Source of the DNA: Achromobacter sp.
GTDB taxonomy: Bacteria; Pseudomonadota; Gammaproteobacteria; Burkholderiales; Burkholderiaceae_B
NCBI GenBank assembly: GCA_003454835.1
Contig: DMTA01000499.1
Location: 1 to 10,778 of the forward strand
DNA length: 10,778 nt
Direction: 5' to 3'
The notes beneath the pieces are model-generated. The model was not told the origin of the DNA. It made no database searches and saw only the letters and a list, made by a program, of their open reading frames with translations. A program made the translations under genes and the position numbers. How positions within the stretch are numbered: position 1 is the stretch's first letter; every line of letters starts with the position of its first letter. Of the stretch, positions 1 to 6,553 are shown in pieces.

Positions 1-737
1 AAGTTGACCGCCGGCAGGCCCCCCTCCCCGAAGGTCGGCACGTCACCCAATGCGGGCGAGCGCTTAGCGCCGGTGGTGGCCAGCGCGCGCAGCTTGCCGC
101 CCTGCACCTGGGGCGCGGCCAGCGCCGTCGTCACGAAGGCCGCTTGCACGCCGCCTGATACCAATCCCGACACGGCATCGCCCGTCGACCGGTAATGGAT
201 GGCTTCGATCTTCAGGCCCGCCTCGCGCGCGAAAAGCTCCGCGCCGAAATGGCCGGGCGTACCCGCGCCGAAGGTGGCGAAGTTCACGCGGTCCGGCGCC
301 TTCTTTGCCGCATCGACAAAGGCCGGCAGGTCCTTGTACGGCGAGCTGGCCGGCACCACCAGCACGAAGTCGGCACGCACCACCTCGGAGATCGGCGCGA
401 AATCCCGCGGCGGATCGTAGTTCAGGTTGCGGTACGTGGCAGGCGAAATGCTGATCGAGCCGACCTCGCCCAGCAGCAGCGTCTGGCCGTCCGCCGGACT
501 GCGCGCGACGTTCTGCGCGGCAATCTGCCCGCCCGCGCCGACCTTGTTCTCCACCACCACGCTTTCGCCCAGCAGCGGTCCCATGTGCTGGGACAGGGTG
601 CGGGCCACGATGTCCGGCCCCGTGCCGGGTGGAAAGCCCACGTTCAGGCGCACCGGCCCATTGGGAAACTGGGCGGCTGCCGCAAGCGGCAGGCACAGCA
701 TGAAGCCGCCCAGCAGGCGGCGCAGCATCGTTTGCAT
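1..737 (-). CDS. Bug/TctC-family periplasmic solute receptor (C-terminus cut by window edge)
   Basis: Binding protein of the tripartite tricarboxylate transporter (TTT/Bug) type, which captures small carboxylated solutes in the periplasm. No stop occurs in this frame before the window edge, so 245 codons are visible of a usual length near 320. The start is the ATG at 737-735, with AGGAGA a few bases upstream; a second in-frame ATG at codon 4 is a possible alternative. Residues 1-22 form a signal peptide (RR, a hydrophobic stretch, then LAAAA before QFP). Family hallmarks follow: GFPPGTGPDIVAR at 34-46, then VENKVGAGGQIAA, then SPADGQTLLLG, and late in the visible part LRALATTGAKRSPALGDVPT. 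It is the third gene of the minus-strand operon, 44 bases after the DUF3237 gene. No TctA/TctB membrane genes are visible, so it looks like an orphan receptor, as is common in Bordetella-like genomes. The ligand is unknown; by context it may be the substrate of the adjacent monooxygenase. Confidence 0.93.
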   Translation of the reverse strand, partial: MQTMLRRLLGGFMLCLPLAAAAQFPNGPVRLNVGFPPGTGPDIVARTLSQHMGPLLGESVVVENKVGAGGQIAAQNVARSPADGQTLLLGEVGSISISPATYRNLNYDPPRDFAPISEVVRADFVLVVPASSPYKDLPAFVDAAKKAPDRVNFATFGAGTPGHFGAELFAREAGLKIEAIHYRSTGDAVSGLVSGGVQAAFVTTALAAPQVQGGKLRALATTGAKRSPALGDVPTFGEGGLPAVN

Positions 738-761
738 GGTTGTCTCCTGGTTTTTTTAATG

Positions 762-779
762 CCGCGGCGGCTGCCGCGG
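762..779 (-). other. GC-rich intercistronic hairpin upstream of the Bug receptor gene
   Basis: A perfect 7-bp stem (CCGCGGC / GCCGCGG) with a 4-base loop sits in the 44-base gap between the DUF3237 stop and the Bug ATG. Read on the transcribed minus strand it is followed by an A-run, not a T-run, so it does not look like an intrinsic terminator. It may mark an RNA processing or stabilising point between the two cistrons, but that role is inferred. Confidence 0.4.
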
Positions 780-781
780 GT

Positions 782-1267
782 TCAGCAAATGCGGTAGAAG
801 CGCAGCTCGACGCGGTCGGGATAGCGCGCGCCGGTGCCGATGAACAGGCTTTCATTCATCCAGCCCAGCGCGGGCGACGACGTCTCAAAGCGGGGATAGC
901 TGCGAAAGTAGATGCACGCCGGATCGACGGCTTCGCCGCGCGCCAGCCGCGCGATGTCCTCGGCGCTGCCCGTGCGGATGCCGGTGTTCTCGACATACAC
1001 GCGCTCGCCCGCGGGCGTTTCGATCACGTAGCGCGCGTGGATGTCTGTGAACGTGGCCGAGCGGATGATCTGGAAGTCCGCGCCGCCGGGCAGCACTTTG
1101 CCCGACAGGCGCGGGCCTTCGACCGTGCCGCCGGTGATCGGGATCACGCGGCGCCGGCCCTGCGGCGTATCGCCCACTTCCTGCGGCGCGCCCACGTCGA
1201 CCACCACGGTCGTCACGTGTTCCAGACGGGGCGCGAGGGATTCGTTGATGGCATCCGGGCCGCTCAT
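782..1267 (-). CDS. DUF3237 (UPF0311) family protein
   Basis: Cytoplasmic 161-residue protein of the DUF3237/UPF0311 family; there is no signal peptide or membrane segment. Recognition rests on the family core: IPITGGTVEGPRL at about 42-54, GKVLPGGADFQ at about 56-66, a YVIETPAGERVYVEN stretch in the middle, and a C-terminal segment ending in a beta-strand-like VELRFYRI. Length and motif order match whole family members, so it appears intact. The biochemical function of this family is not established to my knowledge. The ATG lies inside the stop of the upstream flavin monooxygenase gene (ATGA, 4-base overlap), which implies translational coupling and a shared pathway. Members are often found beside aromatic or organic acid catabolism genes, so a role on the monooxygenase product is plausible but inferred. 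Confidence 0.9.
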   Translation of the reverse strand: MSGPDAINESLAPRLEHVTTVVVDVGAPQEVGDTPQGRRRVIPITGGTVEGPRLSGKVLPGGADFQIIRSATFTDIHARYVIETPAGERVYVENTGIRTGSAEDIARLARGEAVDPACIYFRSYPRFETSSPALGWMNESLFIGTGARYPDRVELRFYRIC

Positions 1268-2529
1268 GGCTTTTCTCCGCGGGCAAGGCGCAGCGCGGCG
1301 GGGTCAAAGCCCGCCAACTGCTTGTAGCGCAGCGACACCGCCGCCAGCTCCTCGCCCGATATCACGTCGTTGATGTTCGCAAAGCCTTGCGGCGCGCGCT
1401 CTTCGGCCATCTGCATCACCTGCTCGGGGCCGTTCAAGCGGTTGCGCAGCACGATGCCGGCAGTGCGCGGCAGACGTTCGGCCTCGTACTCCAGCAACGC
1501 GATCTCTGCCGAGCGCGCCTTGCCCCGCTCGGCCTGATCCAGCCAGTCGGCCAGGCAGCGCGCATCCAGAATCGCCTGCGCGGAGCCGTTCGAGCCGATG
1601 GGATACATCGGATGCGCCGCGTCGCCCAAGAGCGTGATGCGCCCGCGCGTCCAGCGCGGCAAGGGATCGCGGTCGACCAGCGGAAATTCGTAGATCGCCT
1701 CGGCGCCGTCGATGATGGCAGGGATGTCGATCCAGTCCCAGCGCCAATCGGCGAACCGATCCGCGAAGACGGACTTGTCGACCTTGCGGTTCCAGTCGGT
1801 GGCGGGCAGTTCCGCGCCGGGAATCGACAGCTCGGCGATCCAGTTGATGAGCGAGCGGCCTTGTTTGCGCAGCGGTTCCGAGATCGGGTAACAGACAAAT
1901 TTCTGGTCCTGGTGCCCGGCCATGAACATGCTGCGCCCGTCCAGATACGGCGGCGCCTCGGTCACGGCGCGCCACAGCATGCGACCGGAGAATCGGGGAT
2001 CGTCTCCCACCGGATGCAGCTGGCGGCGCAGCGCCGAGTGGATGCCGTCGGCGCCCACCAGGATGTCGCCGTGCACGGTCTGCAGCGCATTGTCCGCGCG
2101 GCGGCGGAACTGCGCGTGCACGCCCGCCGCATCCTGGCTGGCCGATTCCAGCACCATGCCTGGCACGATGGCGTCCGCCCCGAGCCGGTCGCGCACGGCC
2201 TCTGCCAGCAGCATTTGGAATTCGCCGCGATGCACCGAGAACTGCGGCAGCGGATAGCCGGCCTGCAAGCCGCGCGGTTCGCGCCAGATCGGCTGGCCGA
2301 GCTTGTTGTAGTAGTGAAGCTGCGAGGTCTCGATGGCGCGTTCGGCCAGCTCGGACATGAGGCCCAGTTGCTCGATCTCGCTGACCGCGTGCGGCAGCAG
2401 ATTGATGCCGACGCCCAGCGGCCGCAATTCTTGCGCGCTTTCATAGATGCGGCAGCCGATGCCGCGCCGATGCAGCATCAGCGCAAGGGTCAGCCCGCCG
2501 ATCCCGGCGCCGGCAATGACGATTTGCAT
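1264..2529 (-). CDS. PhzS-like FAD-dependent monooxygenase (group A flavoprotein hydroxylase)
   Basis: A 421-residue single-component flavin monooxygenase, expected to use NAD(P)H and O2 to hydroxylate an aromatic or similar ring in the cytoplasm. The N-terminal Rossmann fingerprint is GAGIGG at 7-12, with E30 at the end of the second strand to bind the FAD ribose. The second fingerprint GADGIHS lies at 159-165 and the FAD-ribityl motif GDAAHPMYP at 302-310, followed by a GSNGSAQAILDA helix. The RPLGVGIN, EPRGLQAG and SVHRGEFQ segments and the overall length resemble PhzS (5-methylphenazine-1-carboxylate 1-monooxygenase) more than NicC- or NahG-type enzymes. No phenazine biosynthesis genes are visible, so PhzS is only a fold and subfamily match and the substrate is unknown. 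The ATG at 2529-2527 has AGGAG at 2539-2535. It is first in the minus-strand operon and lies 17 bases downstream of the palindrome at 2547-2567, so it is probably repressed by the divergent MarR protein. Confidence 0.93.
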   Translation of the reverse strand: MQIVIAGAGIGGLTLALMLHRRGIGCRIYESAQELRPLGVGINLLPHAVSEIEQLGLMSELAERAIETSQLHYYNKLGQPIWREPRGLQAGYPLPQFSVHRGEFQMLLAEAVRDRLGADAIVPGMVLESASQDAAGVHAQFRRRADNALQTVHGDILVGADGIHSALRRQLHPVGDDPRFSGRMLWRAVTEAPPYLDGRSMFMAGHQDQKFVCYPISEPLRKQGRSLINWIAELSIPGAELPATDWNRKVDKSVFADRFADWRWDWIDIPAIIDGAEAIYEFPLVDRDPLPRWTRGRITLLGDAAHPMYPIGSNGSAQAILDARCLADWLDQAERGKARSAEIALLEYEAERLPRTAGIVLRNRLNGPEQVMQMAEERAPQGFANINDVISGEELAAVSLRYKQLAGFDPAALRLARGEKP

Positions 2530-2546
2530 GTCTACTCCTGGTCTTA

Positions 2547-2567
2547 TTTGTTATGCAACATAACAAA
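2547..2567. promoter_or_regulatory. Probable MarR operator (perfect 9+9 bp inverted repeat)
   Basis: The arms TTTGTTATG and CATAACAAA are exactly complementary and are separated by CAA. The repeat lies in the 134-base divergent gap, close to the monooxygenase start and about 100 bases before the marR start. MarR dimers typically bind short palindromes of this size and AT-rich composition in such gaps. Its position would block transcription initiation or early elongation towards the monooxygenase. Control of marR itself is possible but less direct. I found no convincing -35/-10 pair on either strand. Confidence 0.72.
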
Positions 2568-2663
2568 ATCGCCCTGCATTTCGCACGAGGGATTTCCCGC
2601 AATCCGGTGGCGCGGCGGCGACGTGTGCATTAGTGTTGAGGCCCCGTTTCACGATCGCCCCCG

Positions 2664-3155
2664 ATGTCCAGAGCCTCCGCCCCACGCCCTCGCCGCCCTG
2701 CTGCCCGCGGCGAACACTTCGATCCGCATGTGCCCGGCATACAGTACGGCGCGCTGGACGACCTGGTCGGCTACGCGATCCGGCGCGCGCAGATCCTGAT
2801 CTATGAAGACTTCCTGGCCGCGCTGGCGCCGTGGGACATCACCCCGCAACGTTATTCGGCGCTGACGCTGATCGCCGCCAACGACAACCTCAAGCTCACC
2901 GACCTGGCGCGCATCCTGGGCATTGCGCGCTCGGGCGCGGTGCAGATCGTCAACCAGTTGCAGGACCTGGGCTACGTGGAACGCCAGGAAGCCGAACGTG
3001 ATCGGCGCGCATACGCGCTCGCCATGACGCCGGCCGGCCACACCGCGCTGGCCGCCATCACCGAGGCCGTGCAGGCGCACGACGCGCGCATCAGCGGCAA
3101 GCTGGGCGCGGCGGATCGGCGAAAACTGATCGGGCTGCTGGGCAAGCTGGGGTAG
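2664..3155 (+). CDS. MarR-family transcriptional regulator
   Basis: A 163-residue winged-helix regulator of the MarR family, expected to bind DNA as a dimer and be released by a small, often aromatic, ligand. An N-terminal tail of about 25 residues rich in Arg/Pro precedes the dimerisation helix (about 31-55). The DNA-binding domain follows: LKLTDLARILGI at 76-87, the recognition helix around SGAVQIVNQLQDLGYVER at 90-107, and the wing with the characteristic DRRAYAL at 113-119 followed by TPAG. A C-terminal helical part completes the dimer interface. An in-frame stop lies at 2637-2639 and the ATG at 2664 is the only ATG in a suitable position. No good Shine-Dalgarno precedes it, so translation may be weak. 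It is divergent from the monooxygenase operon, and the palindrome in the gap is its likely target. It could also act on the downstream dehydrogenase promoter, but this is speculative. Confidence 0.92.
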   Translation: MSRASAPRPRRPAARGEHFDPHVPGIQYGALDDLVGYAIRRAQILIYEDFLAALAPWDITPQRYSALTLIAANDNLKLTDLARILGIARSGAVQIVNQLQDLGYVERQEAERDRRAYALAMTPAGHTALAAITEAVQAHDARISGKLGAADRRKLIGLLGKLG

Positions 3156-3276
3156 CGCGGCCCGCCATCGCGCGCCCCGCCGGCAGGTAGCGCGGCTCCC
3201 AACTCCGCGCAGGGCTGCGCCGCATCTTGCGCGCCTTTTGCTCCCATGCGGGCATTCCCCTATTACTCCAGCCCCG
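3156..3276. other. Intergenic stretch after marR: 11-bp direct repeat and weak hairpin
   Basis: No gene is seen here. The sequence GGTAGCGCGGC occurs twice, at 3151-3161 (overlapping the marR stop) and at 3186-3196, which is 35 bases apart. A small hairpin (GCGCAG at 3207-3212, CTGCGC at 3215-3220) has only two unpaired bases and is followed 15 bases later by just four T residues. It is at best a poor terminator, so partial read-through from marR into the right-hand operon is possible. Confidence 0.35.
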
Positions 3277-3333
3277 TCAAAAAACTATCGTATTCGAGAA
3301 TTATCAAATAAGAGAATTCTCGCTTCCGACAAA
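3277..3333 (+). promoter_or_regulatory. AT-rich control region with nested inverted repeats upstream of the dehydrogenase
   Basis: This stretch is conspicuously AT-rich within very GC-rich DNA. It contains an inverted repeat, CGAGAATT at 3295-3302 and AATTCTCG at 3315-3322, separated by 12 bases. Nested in it is a perfect 10-bp palindrome GAGAATTCTC at 3312-3321. This gives three GAGAATT-type half-sites, two of them direct repeats 16 bases apart. The position immediately before the first gene of the plus-strand operon suggests its promoter and the operator of an unidentified regulator. I cannot assign a convincing -35/-10 pair. Confidence 0.55.
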
Positions 3334-4470
3334 ATGACTGCTGAAACCCTATACGACTTTGCCGTGGTCGGCGCCGGGATCGCCGGCGCCTCCGTGGCCT
3401 ACCGCCTCAGCGCCTCGGCGTCCGTGGCAGTGCTGGAACGCGAGTCCCAACCCGGTTATCACTCCACCGGCCGCTCCGCAGCCATGTTCATGGAGACCTA
3501 CGGCACCACGCAGATCAAGGCGCTTACGCGCGCCAGCCGCGCGTTCTACGAACATCCGCCCGAAGGCTTCTGCGAGCACCCGCTGCTCAGCCCGCGTGGC
3601 GTGCTGTACATCGCGACGCCCGATCAGAAGGATCTGCTGCAGGAAGTGTTCGAAGACTTCCACCGCCAGTCGCCCAACGTCACGCTGATCGACGCGGCGC
3701 AAGCCGTAGCGCGCGTGTCCTGCCTGCGCGAAGACCAGCTCTGCGGCGCAATCGAAGAGCCCGACGCGCGCGACATCGACGTCCACGCGCTGCATCAGGG
3801 CTTTCTGCGCGGCATGACTCGCCAGGGCGCCGTGCTGCACAACAATGCCGAACTGGTCCGCGCCGCGTTCGAAAACGACGCGTGGACGCTGACCCTGGCC
3901 GATGGCCGCCAGATCCGCGCGCGCGCCGTCGTCAACGCCGCGGGCGCATGGGCCGATCACACGGCGGCCCTGTTCGGAGTCGCCCCTGTCGGTCTGCAAC
4001 CCTGCCGCCGCACCGCCTTCACCTTCAGCGGCCCGGACGACGTCGATTTCTCGCACTGGCCTGCCGTGGTCGGCGTGGACGAGAGCTACTACTTCAAGCC
4101 GGACGCGGGCCAACTGCTGGGTTCGCCCGCGAATGCCGACCCGGTTGACGCGCACGACGTCGTGCCCGAAGAGCTGGATGTCGCCACCGGCATCTACCGC
4201 ATCGAAACCGCCACCACACTGACCATCCGCCGTCCGAAGCACACCTGGGCCGGCCTGCGTTCGTTCGTGCGCGACGGCGATTTCGTGGTGGGCTGGGATG
4301 CAGCCACGCCAGCCTTCTTCTGGCTGGCGGCGCAAGGCGGCTACGGCATTCAGACCGCCGCCGCCACGTCCGAGCTTGCCGCCGCGCTGCTGACGCGCCA
4401 GCCCCTGCCCGATCACCTGCACGCGCACGGCGTCAGTGCCGAGGCCGTGCGGCCCGAGCGCTTGCGCTGA
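3334..4470 (+). CDS. FAD-dependent D-amino acid dehydrogenase, DauA (D-arginine dehydrogenase)-like
   Basis: A 378-residue flavoenzyme of the DAO family, expected to oxidise a D-amino acid or related amine to an imino acid and pass electrons on without using O2 directly. The FAD fingerprint is GAGIAG at 13-18, with E35 for the ribose. GYHSTGRSAA at 41-50, VNAAGAW at 200-206, SPANADPVDAHDV at 264-276 and WAGLRSF at 305-311 closely match my recollection of Pseudomonas aeruginosa DauA along the whole length. Residues equivalent to DauA Tyr53, Arg222, Tyr249 and Arg305 are kept (Y56, R226, Y253, R309). DauA His48, Thr50 and Glu87 are replaced by M51, M53 and V90, so cationic D-arginine is probably not the substrate. 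The frame is open upstream to a TTG at 3238, but the ATG at 3334 gives the normal N-terminus; its ribosome site is weak. RidA follows 28 bases downstream, matching an imine product. Confidence 0.9.
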   Translation: MTAETLYDFAVVGAGIAGASVAYRLSASASVAVLERESQPGYHSTGRSAAMFMETYGTTQIKALTRASRAFYEHPPEGFCEHPLLSPRGVLYIATPDQKDLLQEVFEDFHRQSPNVTLIDAAQAVARVSCLREDQLCGAIEEPDARDIDVHALHQGFLRGMTRQGAVLHNNAELVRAAFENDAWTLTLADGRQIRARAVVNAAGAWADHTAALFGVAPVGLQPCRRTAFTFSGPDDVDFSHWPAVVGVDESYYFKPDAGQLLGSPANADPVDAHDVVPEELDVATGIYRIETATTLTIRRPKHTWAGLRSFVRDGDFVVGWDAATPAFFWLAAQGGYGIQTAAATSELAAALLTRQPLPDHLHAHGVSAEAVRPERLR

Positions 4471-4498
4471 TCCAGTCACCGATAACCGAGACCCCGAC

Positions 4499-4897
4499 AT
4501 GACCGCCATCACCCGATACCCCAGCAGCCTGCCCCTGCCCTTCTCGCGCGCCACTCAGGCGGGCGGCTTTCTTTTCCTGTCCGGGCAGATCCCGCTGGAT
4601 GCCGACGGCCAGGTCGTGCGCGGCGATATCACCACCCAGACAAATGCCGCCATCGAGCGCATCAAGGAAACGCTTGCTCTGGCCGGCGCCAGCCTGAAGG
4701 ACGTGGTTCGCGTGACCGTGTGGCTGACCGACCTGGCGCTGTTCGCGCAGTTCAACGAGGCCTACCGCAGCCATTTCTCTTCCGATTTCCCCACGCGCTC
4801 CACCGTCGAGGCCAAGCTGGCCATGGACGTGGATGTCGAGATCGAAGTGCAGGCCTGGCTGGGCGACATTCAGGCCAAGGCTCCCGCGGCCGCCTGA
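4499..4897 (+). CDS. RidA-family (YjgF/YER057c/UK114) imine/enamine deaminase
   Basis: A 132-residue cytoplasmic Rid protein, normally a homotrimer with active sites between subunits, which hydrolyses reactive 2-imino or enamine acids to 2-oxo acids and ammonium. Seen here are SGQIP at 28-32, a WLTDLALFAQFNEAY stretch at 75-89 (family pattern DL..F...N..Y) and FPTRSTVE at 97-104. R100 corresponds to the catalytic Arg105 of E. coli RidA and E114 to Glu120. The start chosen is the ATG at 4499; the frame runs upstream to a GTG at 4436, but that would overlap the dehydrogenase and add residues unlike the family. The Shine-Dalgarno is weak, so translation may depend on coupling with the preceding gene. 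Directly following a D-amino acid dehydrogenase, it probably clears that enzyme's imino product. Which Rid subgroup it belongs to was not determined. Confidence 0.93.
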   Translation: MTAITRYPSSLPLPFSRATQAGGFLFLSGQIPLDADGQVVRGDITTQTNAAIERIKETLALAGASLKDVVRVTVWLTDLALFAQFNEAYRSHFSSDFPTRSTVEAKLAMDVDVEIEVQAWLGDIQAKAPAAA

Positions 4898-4934
4898 CGC
4901 CGTATTCGTTCGATTTCAGTTCGATTGCATGACA

Positions 4935-4956
4935 CCGCCAGGCCCACGCCTGGCGG
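4935..4956 (+). other. Strong intercistronic hairpin between the RidA and M81 genes
   Basis: A perfect 9-bp stem (CCGCCAGGC / GCCTGGCGG) with loop CCAC lies in the 129-base gap between the two genes. It is followed by GC-rich sequence with no T-run, so it is not a standard intrinsic terminator. Just upstream, TTCGATT occurs at 4909-4915 and again at 4920-4926, an 11-base spacing. The hairpin could stabilise the upstream dehydrogenase-RidA mRNA or cause partial termination. The role is inferred. Confidence 0.5.
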
Positions 4957-5026
4957 GGCGACACCCCCCAGCGCGCGCCCCGATGCCCGCGCCCTCAAAG
5001 CCCCTCTCTTGCGCGGAGCGTCATTC

Positions 5027-6472
5027 ATGAAGATCTTTTCCGGGTCCCTGGCGACCGAGACGAACACCTTCTCCCCCATCCCGACCGGCCTGGCTTCCTA
5101 CCGGGCGCGCGGCTACTTTCCCGCCGGCCAGCATCCGGACCGCATGCAGATGTTTTCGGGCCCGCTGTGGGCCGCGCGCCAGCGCGCCGCAGGCAAGGAC
5201 TGGACGCTCATCGAAGGCTTGACCGCGGGCGCGACGCCGGCCGGCATCACCACCCGCCACGCCTACGAGACGCTGCGTGACGAGCTGCTGGACGACCTGC
5301 GCCGCGCGGGCAAGGTGGATATCGCACTCTTCGGCCTGCATGGCGCGATGGTCGCCGACGGCTACGACGACTGCGAAGGTGACCTGCTGCGCCGCGCGCG
5401 GGAGATCGTCGGCCCGGACGCCGTGATCGGCGCCGAGCTCGATCCGCACTGCCACCTGACGGACGCGATGGTCGAGAGCGCCGACTTCCTGGTCTGTTTC
5501 AAGGAATACCCGCACACCGACATCCTGGAACGCGCGTTCGATCTGGTCGACCTGTGCGTGGCGCGCGCCGAGGGCCGCATCAACCCCACGCGTGCGGTCT
5601 ACGACTGCGAAATGATCTCCATCATGCACACCAGCCGCGAGCCGATGCGCAGCTTTGTGGACCGCCTGCTCGCGATGGAAGGCAAGGAAGGCGTGCTGTC
5701 CGTGTCCGTCGCCCATGGCTTTCCGTGGGGCGACACGCCCGACATGGGATCGAAGGTGCTGGTCTATACCGACGGCGACGCCGCGCAGGCCGAAGCGCTG
5801 GCGCGCGCCCTGGGCGAAGAGATCATCGGCTTCCGCGACCAGCTGGCGCCGCCCTACCCCGGTGCAGACGAAGCGCTGGATCAAGCGCTGGCGCACAACG
5901 AGTTTCCGGTGGTGCTGGCCGATTCGGCCGACAACGCCGGCGGCGGCGCACCAAGCGATGCGACCTTCATTCTGGAACGCGTGCTGGCGCGCGGCATCAC
6001 AGATGTGGCCACCGGCCCGTTCTGGGATCCGGTTGCCGTGCAGCTGTGCTTCGAGGCCGGCGAAGGCGCGCAGATCAAGCTGCGCATCGGCGGCAAGGTG
6101 GCGCCGGTGTCCGGCCAGCCGCTGGACCTGGACTGCGAGATCCTGGCTCTCAAGCGCGACGCCGTCATGACTGGCCTGGCCGGCACGCCCGCGCTGCTGG
6201 GCGACGTGGCCGTCGTGCGCACCGGCGGCGTAACCCTTGTCATGACCACCTCGCGCACCCAAGCCATGGGCACCGACCTCTTCACGCAGTTCGGCGTGGA
6301 CCTGGCCGCGATGAAACTCATCATCGTGAAGTCGTCGCAGCATTTCTACGCCTCGTACTCGAAGGTGGGCCGCCACGTCATCTATGTCGAGACGCCCGGC
6401 GCAATCACGAATGACCTCAACACGCTGCCGTTTGTTAAACGCAAATTGCCCAAGTGGCCCTTCAAGGGCTGA
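5027..6472 (+). CDS. M81-family (MlrC/microcystinase C-like) metallopeptidase
   Basis: A 481-residue protein with both halves of the MlrC family: the N-terminal M81 catalytic domain (about 1-290) and the MlrC C-terminal domain (about 299-475). Family members are zinc enzymes; MlrC of sphingomonads cleaves linearised microcystin peptides, while most others have unknown substrates. Candidate metal or catalytic residues sit in conserved islands: ETNTF at 11-15, LHGAM at 104-108, ELDPHCH at 137-143, and YPHTD at 161-165. The C-terminal hallmark DSADNAGGGAPSD lies at 299-311. No signal peptide is present, so it acts in the cytoplasm. The ATG at 5027 has GGAG at 5015-5018 and gives the typical MKIFSG... 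start; the frame is open to a TTG at 4925 but that extension is unlike the family. It sits between the dehydrogenase-RidA pair and a peptide-type importer, which suggests hydrolysis of an imported peptide or amide. Substrate identity is inferred only. Confidence 0.92.
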   Translation: MKIFSGSLATETNTFSPIPTGLASYRARGYFPAGQHPDRMQMFSGPLWAARQRAAGKDWTLIEGLTAGATPAGITTRHAYETLRDELLDDLRRAGKVDIALFGLHGAMVADGYDDCEGDLLRRAREIVGPDAVIGAELDPHCHLTDAMVESADFLVCFKEYPHTDILERAFDLVDLCVARAEGRINPTRAVYDCEMISIMHTSREPMRSFVDRLLAMEGKEGVLSVSVAHGFPWGDTPDMGSKVLVYTDGDAAQAEALARALGEEIIGFRDQLAPPYPGADEALDQALAHNEFPVVLADSADNAGGGAPSDATFILERVLARGITDVATGPFWDPVAVQLCFEAGEGAQIKLRIGGKVAPVSGQPLDLDCEILALKRDAVMTGLAGTPALLGDVAVVRTGGVTLVMTTSRTQAMGTDLFTQFGVDLAAMKLIIVKSSQHFYASYSKVGRHVIYVETPGAITNDLNTLPFVKRKLPKWPFKG

Positions 6473-6553
6473 GGCCCATGCTCCGCAGCCGGGAGCCGAA
6501 CCGACAACCATTGCCGCCCTGCCCGGGCACACAGAACCAACAAGGGGAATTTC

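Noticed and set aside
762..779. Intrinsic terminator between DUF3237 and the Bug gene
   Set aside because: On the transcribed strand the stem is followed by A residues rather than T residues.
1..855. Plus-strand frames and the 263-codon minus-strand frame at the left edge
   Set aside because: The minus-strand frame starting at 737 encodes an unmistakable Bug receptor with a signal peptide and ribosome site; the other frames show no domain.
1387..2799. A 470-codon plus-strand open frame opposite the flavin monooxygenase
   Set aside because: It is antisense to a complete PhzS-like gene, also runs through the operator and into the marR region, and shows no domain.
3207..3239. Intrinsic terminator after marR
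   Set aside because: The stem has only a two-base loop unless its end opens, and the T-run is four bases long and 15 bases away.
3238..3333. N-terminal extension of the dehydrogenase from a TTG codon
   Set aside because: It would place 32 unrelated residues before the FAD fingerprint and translate the AT-rich control region; the ATG at 3334 gives the normal family N-terminus.
3349..4554. 401-codon minus-strand frame opposite the dehydrogenase
   Set aside because: Antisense shadow; the plus-strand frame matches DauA over its whole length.
4925..5026. N-terminal extension of the M81 protein from a TTG codon
   Set aside because: It would translate the hairpin and Pro/Ala-rich spacer; the ATG at 5027 has a GGAG site and the family-typical start.
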